DNA from: Hydractinia symbiolongicarpus
Lineage: Eukaryota; Cnidaria; Hydrozoa; Anthoathecata; Hydractiniidae
NCBI RefSeq assembly: GCF_029227915.1
Contig: NC_079875.1
Coordinates: 25,306,001 to 25,370,000 of the forward strand
Reading direction: 5' to 3'
DNA: 64,000 bases
How positions within the stretch are numbered: position 1 is the first letter of the stretch; every line of letters begins with the position of its first letter. A model generated the notes under the pieces. The model worked only from the letters and a program-made list of their open reading frames with translations, was not told where the DNA came from and did no database searches. The translations under genes were made by a program, and so were the position numbers. Positions 1-9,300 of this stretch are shown piece after piece.

Positions 1-38
1 ACGATAAAAGTGCTTAAAGTTTTTTATATTATATTAAT

Positions 39-308
39 ATGTCAGACATGGATACCACACCGGATTACAAATTGATGAAACTGAGAGAGTTGCGAGAGGT
101 TGCTAAATCCCGCGGAATTAAGTATATCGTGGGTATGAGAAAGGCTAAACTGGTTGAGGTGATTGAGAAGAATGATCTCGACCCATCCTACACCATCGAT
201 CAGGATACCAAGAAGGAATGGTATGGATACTGTTCGAGGTGGAGGTCGAAAAACAGGGAGGCATATCTAAAAGCTCAAAAACGTTATAACGACAAAAGAT
301 CCAAGTGA
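39..308 (+). CDS. small SAP-domain protein of the virus-like block
   Basis: An 89-residue ORF. Residues about 10-46 form a SAP-type helix-turn-helix fold: a leucine-rich LMKLRELREVAKSRGI helix, a glycine turn, then KAKLVEVIEK. SAP modules bind DNA, often AT-rich DNA. The rest is a basic tail rich in Lys, Arg and Tyr, ending at residue 89. The same SAP module begins the next two genes, so the three probably form one element. The ATG at 39 is the first in frame. The stop is followed 22 bases later by a hairpin. The function is inferred as a DNA-binding accessory protein. Part of the block may lie left of the window. Confidence 0.7.
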   Translation: MSDMDTTPDYKLMKLRELREVAKSRGIKYIVGMRKAKLVEVIEKNDLDPSYTIDQDTKKEWYGYCSRWRSKNREAYLKAQKRYNDKRSK

Positions 309-330
309 TTGAACAACCCTTTTTTTTTTT

Positions 331-348
331 GTTACTCAGACGAGTAAC
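331..348 (+). terminator. 3'-end hairpin after the SAP gene
   Basis: A perfect 7-bp inverted repeat, GTTACTC / GAGTAAC, with a 4-base loop. It lies just after a run of ten T and 22 bases after the stop. A near-identical hairpin follows the next gene at 1330-1347. Its position suggests a role in forming or protecting transcript 3' ends. This is inferred. Confidence 0.5.
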
Positions 349-355
349 AAATGTT

Positions 356-619
356 GGTGGGTGGGTACCCATGGTGTACCGGTCACGACCCTCTAGGTGC
401 TGGTGGGTGGGTACCCATGGTCTAACCGGTCACGACCCTCTAGGTGTTGGTGGGTGGGTACCCATGGTCTAACCGGTCACGACCCTGTAGGTGTTGGTGG
501 GTGGGTACCCATGGTCTAACCGGTCACGACCCTCTAGGTGTTGGTGGGTGGGTACCCATGGTCTAACCGGTCACGACCCTCTAGGTGTTGGTGGGTGGGT
601 ACCCATGGTCTAACCGGTG
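356..619. repeat. tandem repeat, six copies of a 47-bp unit
   Basis: Copies begin at 356, 402, 449, 496, 543 and 590. Each starts with GGTGGGTGGGTACCCATGG and includes ACCGGTCACGACCCT. Copies 2-5 are almost identical. Single related pieces recur at about 1378-1400 and 5886-5905, at the other gene borders of the block. It may be a spacer array, a replication or packaging signal, or a regulatory array. Confidence 0.85.
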
Positions 620-629
620 TATGTGTGTT

Positions 630-757
630 TTAGCGTGTTTTACTACAATTTTAGCATGGTGGGGCAACCACAAACTAGGACACTCATTACACTCCAACAC
701 GGTTTACGATTTATAAAACCATCTTAAAGATTACAAAATCGTATATCACAACCAAGC
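630..757 (+). promoter_or_regulatory. shared upstream module before the RING gene
   Basis: This stretch is closely matched at 1418-1578, before the polymerase gene. Shared blocks in the same order are GCGTGTTTTACTACAATTT, CACAAACTAGGACACTCA, CCAACACGGTTTACGATTTA and TCGTATATCA, and both copies end at ACCAAGCATG with the start codon. TTATAAAA about 45 bases before the ATG is TATA-like. It is the likely promoter and 5' leader. Confidence 0.65.
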
Positions 758-1303
758 ATGTCTTCAGGAATCGTTCTCGATTTGATACACAGTAGAGAAT
801 ATATTGATGACTTTGATCTTTTCACGGTCCCTGATTTAAGAGCCAGAGCGAGGTACCTTGGCCTACGTGGATACTCGCGGCTCAGAAGGGCTGAGCTTAT
901 CGAATTATTGGTATCAACAGTACCCGCAAGATATCCCGATATGACTTTGCCGCTCGTCCTAGGGATGCTGGATCTCGAAGTGACCGAATTTTCAGGACCC
1001 GTGATGAGACCAAATGTATCAGTGCCAAGACCGGTACCAGCACCGATTAGACCGGTACCAGCACCGATTAGACCAGTACCAGCACGGGTTGAGGTTGATG
1101 ATGAGGACGACGCAGACGATGACATTGATGAAGATGATAGATGTATCATTTGTCTTTCTAAACGAAAGACCGCCACCATTGTTCATGGTAGAACAGGGCA
1201 TTTTTGCTGCTGTTTATCGTGCGCAAATAAATTGGAGAAGAGGGGGGATAAATGCCCTATATGTCGCGCATCAATAGATCTTGTCATAAGACAATATATT
1301 TGA
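758..1303 (+). CDS. SAP-RING protein, probable viral E3 ubiquitin ligase
   Basis: A 181-residue ORF. Residues about 20-52 are a SAP module (LRARARYLGLRGYSRLRRAE). Residues about 85-112 hold proline-rich repeats of the form RPVPAPI, then an acidic stretch of Asp and Glu to about residue 127. The C-terminus is a RING finger of the short type seen in IAP and MDM2-like proteins: CIICLSKRK, then GHFCCCLSC and CPICRASI near the end. RING proteins of this sort transfer ubiquitin from an E2 enzyme. With a SAP domain, the target may be chromatin-bound, which is an inference. It lies between two SAP genes and shares its upstream module with the polymerase. Confidence 0.8.
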   Translation: MSSGIVLDLIHSREYIDDFDLFTVPDLRARARYLGLRGYSRLRRAELIELLVSTVPARYPDMTLPLVLGMLDLEVTEFSGPVMRPNVSVPRPVPAPIRPVPAPIRPVPARVEVDDEDDADDDIDEDDRCIICLSKRKTATIVHGRTGHFCCCLSCANKLEKRGDKCPICRASIDLVIRQYI

Positions 1304-1329
1304 GGGGTCGGATTGTTAGGGCATTTTTT

Positions 1330-1347
1330 GTTACTCGGACGGGTAAC
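1330..1347 (+). terminator. 3'-end hairpin after the RING gene
   Basis: A 7-bp stem, GTTACTC / GGGTAAC, with one G-T pair and loop GGAC, 26 bases after the stop and after a T run. It is the same element as at 331-348. The stem changes keep pairing, which suggests that the structure is selected. Confidence 0.5.
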
Positions 1348-1417
1348 AAATGTGATTCACGACCCTCGAGGTGCCAATGGGTGGGTACCCATGGTGTATC
1401 GATGTATGTATCACAAA

Positions 1418-1578
1418 GCGTGTTTTACTACAATTTAACATGGTGGTTGCCCCACAAACTAGGACACTCACGACCCTCCAACACGGTTTACGATTTATAA
1501 AAATGGCTTAAAGATTACAAAATCGTATATCATAGCCAAACATCTTAAAGGTTCATAAATCGTATATCATAACCAAGC
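1418..1578 (+). promoter_or_regulatory. shared upstream module before the polymerase gene
   Basis: A second copy of the module at 630-757. It has a further internal duplication: a block ending TCGTATATCATAGCCAAACAT is repeated as TCGTATATCATAACCAAGCAT just before the ATG at 1579. A TATA-like TTATAAAA lies at about 1496-1503. Confidence 0.65.
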
Positions 1579-4500
1579 ATGACTTCGAGAAATACAGTTG
1601 TTGAATTAAGAGCTCTCGCTAGAGAACGCGGCCTACGTGGCTACTCAAGGCTCAGAAAGGCCGATCTGATCGAATTATTGACACCCACTACTGTGTCAGC
1701 ACCCATACCGGTGCCGAGACCCACCAGACCCGTACCCGTGCCGAGACCCACCAGACCCGTACCCGTGCCGAGACCCACTAGACCCATACCGGTGCCGAGA
1801 CCCACCAGACCCGTACCCGTGCCGAGACCCACCAGACCCGTACCCGTGCCGAGACCCACCAGACCCATACCGGTGCCAAGACCGGTATCAGCACCCATAC
1901 CAGCACCGAGACTGGGCACTAGACCCATACCGGTGCCAAGACCGGTATCAGCACCCATACCAGCACCGAGACCGGGCACTAGACCCATACCGGTGCCAAG
2001 ACCGGTATCAGCACCCATACCAGCACCGAGACCGGGCACTAGCCAACAAGACATGGATTTGAAAAGCAAGTTGATCGAATGGAGAGACTGGTTAATAAAT
2101 CATGTACCTAAGGCTATTAAGGAGAAAGCGAGCAAAGCTTTCAAAACCATGAAGGATAAGATCATGGGTTTGTATAAAAAGGGCAGTGGAGAGGAAGAGG
2201 TGGAGGTGGAGGAGGAGGAGGAGGAGGAAAACCCCTATACCCCCATTGAAGAAGCTTTTGTAGGTTCATACAAACGTTTCAAAATAAACTCGGATGGTGG
2301 GAAGAATGTCAGGGTCTTTCTCGAAAAGGTCGAGCACGTCGTAAATAGGTTGATGAGTGACGTGCTAGGGCAGAAGAAGTGGCTGAAGACTCAGGCGACC
2401 TTGTGGGTGAAATGGGTAAGGGAGGACACCAGCTCGAGCGATGCCCCGTGTGTACATGTCGATAAAGCTTTCAATAGTTATATGGAGATACTGCACGCCT
2501 ACGATGACATTTCTGATGTTTTCGATCGGATGTGTAATAAGATAATCGAGCAGATTGAAAACCCTGCTCTACCCGCCAGCGGGTTCACAATTGAAAGGAT
2601 CCTACATATGCATGTGGACTTTCACAAACTAAAATTAACTAGAGGTAGTTCTTACTTGCCGCTACCTAAGAATTTCAGTGGAAAGCGATCTGTGATTAAC
2701 CCTCATAACGAGGATGATGATAAATGTTTCAGATGGGCTATTATCGCTGCTCTCAATCATGATAAGATCGATAATCACCCTGAACGAATCTCAATCCTTA
2801 AGAAGCATGATAAGTATAATTGGGATGGTCTAACTTTCCCAATGGCGCTAAACAAGATAAATTTGTTTGAGAGAAGGAACCCCGATGTCGCTGTGCATGT
2901 TTTGACAAAGGATGAGGGAGAAGGTATCTACATGTGTCGCAAGTCGAAGCATCTTGACCGTAAGGAGACGGTTGTTTTGTTTTTGCTGTGTGAGGGTGAT
3001 AAGAAGCACTACATTGCTGTTAAAAACTTGAGCGGTGTACTGAGCAAGGTTAACTCGAAGGATGGACATAGAGAGCATTATTGCTTGAATTGTCTCTCTG
3101 GTTTTCCAAGCGAACAGAAAAGGGATGAGCACTTTGAGTATTGGAAGAATAACGATGCCGCTAAGATTCAACTCCCTAAGGAGGGTAGCACCCTAACCTT
3201 CACCGATGGTAAGTTTCAGCTCAAAGCCCCATTCATCATGTATGCCGATTTCGAAGCTTTTACAAAAGAGTTGCCAGAAGATGAGAGAAAATGCGGATCA
3301 TCCACCGAGAAAGTTGGTAAACATGTTCCCACCGGATTCTGTTGTTATAGTAAATATGCTCATGGTGAAGTGCCGGACCCTCTGAATCTTTACCGCGGTG
3401 AGGACTGTGTTCCGCGCTTTGTAGATCATGTAGTTTCTGAGGCGAAAAGGTTATATAACATGTTTCCTCACAAAGCAATGGATCCACTGACGGAGGAGGA
3501 GCGTGACAGTTTCAAGAGAGCCGTGGTGTGCCACATTTGCATGGAAGAATTTGATGACAAGGATGACAAGGATGACATCAAGGTTAGGGATCACTGCCAT
3601 TTCACCGGTAAGTTTCGCGGGGCTGCCCATCGAGAATGTAATATCCGATACAAAGTGCCCAATTATATTCCGGTTGTCTTCCACAATCTGAGTGGCTACG
3701 ATGCGCATTTATTCATTAAGGAGCTTGCGAGGAAGTATGGAGAAGGTGGTATGAGTGTAATCGCTGAAAATAAAGAGAAATATATCTCTTTCTCGACCGA
3801 TGTTAAGGTTGGTGAATACACCGACAAAAATGGTGAGACCAAAGACAAAAAGATAAAGCTGAGATTCATCGATTCATTTAGATTTATGTCAAGAGGATTA
3901 GGTTCCTTAGCTGACAATCTATCCGATGATCAGTGTAAAAACCTTAGAAAATTCTTCAATGATGAGCAATTCAACATAATGAGAAGGAAGGGTGTATACC
4001 CATATGAGTATGTTGATTCATTCGATAGGTTTAATGAAACCAGGCTTCCTTCGAAAGATGACTTTTATAGCAAGTTGAACATGAATGGTATCAGCGATGC
4101 CGATTATGCGCATGCCCAGAAGGTGTGGAAGGACATGAAAGTTGAAAATATGGGCGTTTATCATGATATCTATCTCAAGACGGATGTTCTGCTTCTGAGT
4201 GATGTGTTTGAGACATTCAGAGAAACATGCTTGAGAAACTACGATCTAGACCCTGCTCACTTTTACACTGCTCCAGGATTAGCCTGGAAGGCTTTTTTGA
4301 AAAAGACCAAGGTTAGTCTAGATTTATTGTCGGATATGGAGATGGTCATGTTCATTGAGAGTGGTATTAGGGGTGGATTGTGTCAGGCTGTCCACCGATA
4401 CGTCAAAGCCAACAATAAGTATATGGGGGACGAGTACAACACATCGGATATGAATAGCTATCTCCAGTACATCGATGCAAATAATTTGTACGGCTGGGCC

Positions 4501-5856
4501 ATGATTCAGAAGATGCCGACCGGTGGGTTTGAGTGGGTTGATGACGTTGGTAAATTGCCCGAACCCGTACCAGCACCGATACCCCCGAGACCTACACCAA
4601 CTCTTAGAAACGCACTTCTCCAAGGTCTTATTAATAGTGGAAAAGTTGTTCACGATCCGGTAACCAACACTTTCAATCGTGCGGTAAACTCTCCTAGGAC
4701 GGGAAAGAGAATGGTTTCTGATTTTACACCCGAACTGATTTCACGATTAGCTGTGGAAAACGGTGAAAAGGGGTACATCCTTGAGGTTGATGTTAGCTAT
4801 CCACGGGAGCTTCATGATTCCCATAACGACCTTCCTTTCATGCCCGAGAGGAAGATCATTAATGGCGTCGAGAAGCTGACGCCATGTCTTTCAGACAAGA
4901 AGAAATATATCACTCATATCCGTGCGCTTGATCAAGCGTTGAAGCATGGTCTTGTTCTTGAGAAGGTTCATAGGGTCTTGAGATTTGATCAGAGTGCGTG
5001 GTTGAAGTCGTACATAGATTTCAACACTGATTTGCGTACCAAATCAACTAATGACTTCGAAAAGGACTTTTTCAAGCTGATGAATAATTCGGTCTTTGGG
5101 AAGACAATGGAGAATCAGCGAAGGCAGAAGGATATACGTTTGGCTACCAAGAAAGAACAATATGAGAAGCTGGTGATGAAGCCCAACTTTAAGGGTAGCA
5201 CGTGGTTCTCGGAAACACTGATGGGCATAGAGATGTCCAAGATCAAGATCAAAATGAATAAGCCAATCTACCTGGGACTGGCAATTCTCGACTTGTCCAA
5301 GATGGTTATGTATGAGTTCCACTATGATTATATGAGACCAAAATATGGTGTGGATGTAAAGCTTTGCTACATGGATACGGATTCATTCGTCTACCACATA
5401 AAAACCGACGACTTTTACAAAGATATCGCCGACGATATAGCTTTGAGATTTGACACATCAGGGTACGATGAGAAAGATGGTAGACCTCTACCATTAGGTT
5501 TGAATAAAAAGATCATTGGGCTGATGAAGGACGAGTTAGGTGGCAAGGTAATGACGGAGTTTGTCGCCCTAAGAGCGAAGACCTACGCTTACAAACAGCT
5601 ATGTGGTAGTGAGGATAAGAGGTGCAAGGGTGTCAAGAAGTGTGTGGTAAGGAAGACCATAGGTTTCGATGACTACAAGAGATGTCTGTTCGAGGGTGAA
5701 AATGTTTACAGGGAACAGATGACCTTTCGATCGATTAAGCATGATGTTCATACCATAAAAACAAATAAACTCGCTCTCAATGCTGATGATGATAAGCGTA
5801 TAATTATGGAAGATGGTATTACCACACTGGCCAGAGGCCATTATAGACACACATAA
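1579..5856 (+). CDS. protein-primed family B DNA polymerase with SAP and HNH modules
   Basis: One intact 1425-residue ORF. The order is: SAP module at about 5-35, proline-rich repeats to about 155, a poly-Glu stretch near 215-226, a region including CFRWAIIAAL and a zinc-knuckle-like HYCLNCLSGF near 499, exonuclease motif I YADFEAF near 555, an HNH/endonuclease VII-like module near 650-690 (VCHICMEEF then DHCHFTGKFRG), exonuclease motif II FHNLSGYDAHLF near 701, polymerase motif A DANNLYGWAM near 964, NSVFGKTME near 1170, the catalytic CYMDTDSF near 1263, and a TLARGHY end. This fits the DNA_pol_B_2 family of adintoviruses, Polintons and relatives, which replicate linear DNA. All catalytic motifs are present, so it may be recently inserted. 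The exact lineage is not settled, because no capsid gene, integrase or element end is in view. Confidence 0.9.
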   Translation: MTSRNTVVELRALARERGLRGYSRLRKADLIELLTPTTVSAPIPVPRPTRPVPVPRPTRPVPVPRPTRPIPVPRPTRPVPVPRPTRPVPVPRPTRPIPVPRPVSAPIPAPRLGTRPIPVPRPVSAPIPAPRPGTRPIPVPRPVSAPIPAPRPGTSQQDMDLKSKLIEWRDWLINHVPKAIKEKASKAFKTMKDKIMGLYKKGSGEEEVEVEEEEEEENPYTPIEEAFVGSYKRFKINSDGGKNVRVFLEKVEHVVNRLMSDVLGQKKWLKTQATLWVKWVREDTSSSDAPCVHVDKAFNSYMEILHAYDDISDVFDRMCNKIIEQIENPALPASGFTIERILHMHVDFHKLKLTRGSSYLPLPKNFSGKRSVINPHNEDDDKCFRWAIIAALNHDKIDNHPERISILKKHDKYNWDGLTFPMALNKINLFERRNPDVAVHVLTKDEGEGIYMCRKSKHLDRKETVVLFLLCEGDKKHYIAVKNLSGVLSKVNSKDGHREHYCLNCLSGFPSEQKRDEHFEYWKNNDAAKIQLPKEGSTLTFTDGKFQLKAPFIMYADFEAFTKELPEDERKCGSSTEKVGKHVPTGFCCYSKYAHGEVPDPLNLYRGEDCVPRFVDHVVSEAKRLYNMFPHKAMDPLTEEERDSFKRAVVCHICMEEFDDKDDKDDIKVRDHCHFTGKFRGAAHRECNIRYKVPNYIPVVFHNLSGYDAHLFIKELARKYGEGGMSVIAENKEKYISFSTDVKVGEYTDKNGETKDKKIKLRFIDSFRFMSRGLGSLADNLSDDQCKNLRKFFNDEQFNIMRRKGVYPYEYVDSFDRFNETRLPSKDDFYSKLNMNGISDADYAHAQKVWKDMKVENMGVYHDIYLKTDVLLLSDVFETFRETCLRNYDLDPAHFYTAPGLAWKAFLKKTKVSLDLLSDMEMVMFIESGIRGGLCQAVHRYVKANNKYMGDEYNTSDMNSYLQYIDANNLYGWAMIQKMPTGGFEWVDDVGKLPEPVPAPIPPRPTPTLRNALLQGLINSGKVVHDPVTNTFNRAVNSPRTGKRMVSDFTPELISRLAVENGEKGYILEVDVSYPRELHDSHNDLPFMPERKIINGVEKLTPCLSDKKKYITHIRALDQALKHGLVLEKVHRVLRFDQSAWLKSYIDFNTDLRTKSTNDFEKDFFKLMNNSVFGKTMENQRRQKDIRLATKKEQYEKLVMKPNFKGSTWFSETLMGIEMSKIKIKMNKPIYLGLAILDLSKMVMYEFHYDYMRPKYGVDVKLCYMDTDSFVYHIKTDDFYKDIADDIALRFDTSGYDEKDGRPLPLGLNKKIIGLMKDELGGKVMTEFVALRAKTYAYKQLCGSEDKRCKGVKKCVVRKTIGFDDYKRCLFEGENVYREQMTFRSIKHDVHTIKTNKLALNADDDKRIIMEDGITTLARGHYRHT
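1690..2040 (+). repeat. in-frame proline-rich minisatellites in the polymerase
   Basis: A 27-bp unit coding for PVPRPTRP-type repeats runs to about 1875. It is followed by three almost exact 60-bp units at 1861-2040 coding for PIPVPRPVSAPIPAPR. All keep the frame. The near identity of the 60-bp units implies recent expansion. The product is a flexible tether between the SAP module and the enzyme. Confidence 0.85.
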
Positions 5857-6268
5857 CACTATAATTGTGGGACACGACAGATGAGGGTGGGTAGGGACCC
5901 ATGGGACGGGGAGGGGGCCCGGGGGGATACGGCTGGGGAGGGGGTTTTGGACAGATATTATAGAGCATGCCCGCTTATTTGACGTAAAGTGGTAAAGTGC
6001 ACATGGATTTTATGGACTCTTCTATCGTTGATTTAACGGGGATGATCCATAATTTAACGTGGGATAGGAAACTGCTAAGGGGTCTGTCCTAACATTGGTA
6101 CTTTCCTATCTCTTATGTTACAGTGCAAAATGCTGCAAAATGGAAACGGGGCCGGATGGTTTATATAATGCTTATCAAATATATTTACCTGGATTGGTTT
6201 CCTAAAATAAAAGAGAAAGGAAAAGGTTACAACTAATAAACATTATTTTCGGTATTAAAATACAATTA
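5857..6268. other. G-rich edge of the virus-like block and unassigned spacer
   Basis: Positions 5880-5960 are very G-rich (repeated GGGTGGG, GGGGAGGGGG) and include one more GGTGGGT..ACCCATGG-type piece. Beyond about 5960 the base composition drops to the AT-rich background. No terminal inverted repeat can be paired, since the left end is outside the window. The rest shows no gene. Confidence 0.5.
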
Positions 6269-6375
6269 TCACATGTCATGAGAACATGAGAATTGCTCGA
6301 TCCTGCAATAACTTACTGCGTCCCTTAATTCTGCACTTGTCTCAAGATTTTTTTTTGCTGCAACGTATTCATCTT
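6269..6375 (-). CDS. last exon with stop
   Basis: The frame reads DEYVAAKKNLETSAELRDAV, then SYCRIEQFSCSHDM and TGA at 6269-6271. Acceptor GATTCTAG. The three last exons together give YSPL, AYQN and EYVAA within about 20 residues. No clear AATAAA was seen after the stop. Confidence 0.45.
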
Positions 6376-9300
6376 CTAGAATCACAAAGAGAAAACCAGT
6401 TTATGAAAATAAAAGGTTTTAAATATCATTTTTCAATTACTGAAAATATTTCATAATTACCTGTAAAAGTATTTTGATAAGCAACGTCATCGTCATTCTA
6501 TGAAAAAAAATGTTCAAATAACAACGAGTGAACAAACAAACAAACGAACAAACAGACTAAAAACAATAACTCTACCTGTAGCGGCGAGTATCCCGTAGAA
6601 TTGTCCTATGATTATACAAACGGAAATATAACAAAAAATTCTTTCTTCTAATCTGACAACTTTAATTTCAGAAATGCCAGAAAGGTAAGAGATTTTCACA
6701 AGAAAGAACTATTGTAATTTTTTTTCTTAAATTCACCAACCTCTATAATAATAGCATAATATTTTGTCTGCCTGTCTGCAAAAGACGCATCCTGTTACAC
6801 AAAATGCGATATTTTAAGGCTGGCTACCCGTGTATTTAAAACGAACGAAGATTTTGAGGTAGCTAGCATCCTATAGTCACATAGCTATAGCTAGCCTTAT
6901 TTATTGCTATTCCTTTAATGTTTTTCCGCTGTTTTTTATCCCAGCCAACCTTGTTTATTTTTTACCTGTACGAACCGCTCAGTCCTGTGTTAACGACAGG
7001 TTGTTTCCTGTGTTTTTATTTAAACCAAAGATCGCGATAAAGTTTTTTTTGGACAAGGTTATTATGTATAAATGGATGTGCGACACGGTAGACCATTACT
7101 CAGTTCTCAGCCTGACCTTGAGATTAATTCTTAAACTTTCACTTATAGCCTAAACTTTAATCGACTTACGACATACTTTATATCTGTGCTAAAACGCTTC
7201 ACTTAAACATATAACACAGTTTGTGGCTCTTATTAGGCGCTTCACCTTGAGTTTAACGCCGGGTCAAAGAGTTACTTATGGCTTAACCCGGCGTTTTCAT
7301 GAAAATAGCCGTCGAGTTCAAGTGTGTAAACACTGCTTTTATAAAACGTAAAAATCAACAAAAACTACATTTTTGATTTATTTCCTTTTTTATAATGAAG
7401 CCTGTTAGCCTGTTAGAACTCCCTGTATACAAATACAAATCTAGATTCATAGAAATTCCACTTACTAAAAATATAACAAAGCAATTTGTCGCTTTATACG
7501 GCGAAACCAACTGAACATAAAATAATAATGCAAAATGACTTGTTTGTAAAGATAATAGGTTTTTGTACTATGTTCAACTGGGTAGTTCTGCTATCAATAC
7601 CCAAAAATTAATAATTTACCTACCGCTACACTAGACTTGTACCCTTCTGTGCTTCACTATTCTCTGTAGTAAAAGCGGCGACAAAAAGGAGCCCATTTTA
7701 AAGTTCTACCGGCTTAAAAGCCGTAGAACAATTTACAAATCGAATTATAGTAAAATGACAATTATTAAATATGAATTCGAAATTTTTTCGTAAATGCACA
7801 TTTTTATAACAAAGAAGAATGTCTAAATTTTAGCTAACGCTGGATGGGTTTATTTTTTGCTGGAATTGTTTTTCTTATGTTCTTAAATAAACAAAAGTGC
7901 AAGAAAATGTCAAATTTAGCTTTTAACACGCTATTTACAAGAGCAGCATCTTTCTTAAACTGGCAGCAAAAATGCGCAAATTATTGCTAAATACACGTAT
8001 TTTGCGAGTAAGCGGCGTAACACTACTTCCGATAAATTATTTTACGAAAAAAGAAAAATGTGTTTTTGAGCTTGCTTCTATGCCTATAAGGGTATTATTC
8101 AAGGGATCAGGACTACTGCAGAGTAATTCCATAACAAATTCCCGTGGTTTGTTCCACGGGTTAACCACCAGTATATATTGCAATACCCGTTTTCCGTCTG
8201 TCTGTCACGAAAAATGTTACCGCCAGTAGCTAGACGCATGCAATGCAGTATAAAAAAGATGGGCGAACCGGTGAAATTCTCCACAGGTCACTGACTTTAT
8301 ATATTTTGTAGGAACTTTTTTTTCCTAAAATTCTCCTTTTCCATAATCAAGAAAAAATAAAAATGAAAATGCAATGAGCTTTTTACCTGTAGACTTTTTT
8401 TAGGAAATCATTTCGCGAATCTACCAATATAAAATTTGGAGAGAATTTAAGTCCGCGTACAAGATGTCAATTTATGTGAAAATTTTTGAGATCTCTGCTG
8501 TAAATTATAAATGAATTGAATTATGACATCCACGTGCTTAGATATCGTTGGGCAAGATATCGCTGCTCTGGTACCATTTTGCGCACAGATACACAACGGC
8601 TATTATAAAAGGTGAAGATATCTTAAACATATTTAGTATCATTACCAATAACTCTTCTGCTCCACTGTTATCGCACACATCTGAAAAAAATAATTGATAT
8701 GAACAGTTGCATTTTTTGGTAGAGTTCAGTCGGGACCGCAATGAGATTTCAATTCTTCCTCAAAATTTTCATGCAAACATGATTTATCCGAAATAAACTA
8801 TGGCGCGTGTGTACAAAGTTATTGCGCATGTGTACAAAGTTATTGAGCTTGTGCAGTTCACACTACCTGGATATGAAAAACTTCGTGTAAACAGAACGAC
8901 ATGTTATAGAATTTAAAATCTCATTTTGCGTCCATGTAAAGGCTACCTTACAGTCAATCAGTTTTCATTGTCAAAATAAATAAATTAGTGTTTGATAGAG
9001 GGCGTACCATCAATGTCATCATTGTCATCATTGTCATCATTGTCATCATTGTTAGAATCTGAATAGAGCGATCTATTGGAATCCTAAAAAATTAAAATTG
9101 ACCAAAGAAAAAGATTTCGTTGCAGGATATCTTTTTTAAAATTGTGAAGCAAATTCGCTAAGATTATTTAACTTAAATTTAAAAAATATTTCTCTAAAGG
9201 GGAAACCTTCACAAAAATATTCAAAAAAATTTATCCCGTACTGGACGCAATTTATTTTAATATAAGTATTTTTAGGGCAAGTCGATTAAAACCCCACATT

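Noticed and set aside
356-619. Regular repeats considered as a CRISPR array
   Set aside because: The 47-bp units abut with no unique spacers, and the DNA is eukaryotic.
1641-2069. 142-residue minus-strand ORF of Gly, Leu and Thr repeats
   Set aside because: It is the opposite strand of the proline-repeat part of the polymerase gene.
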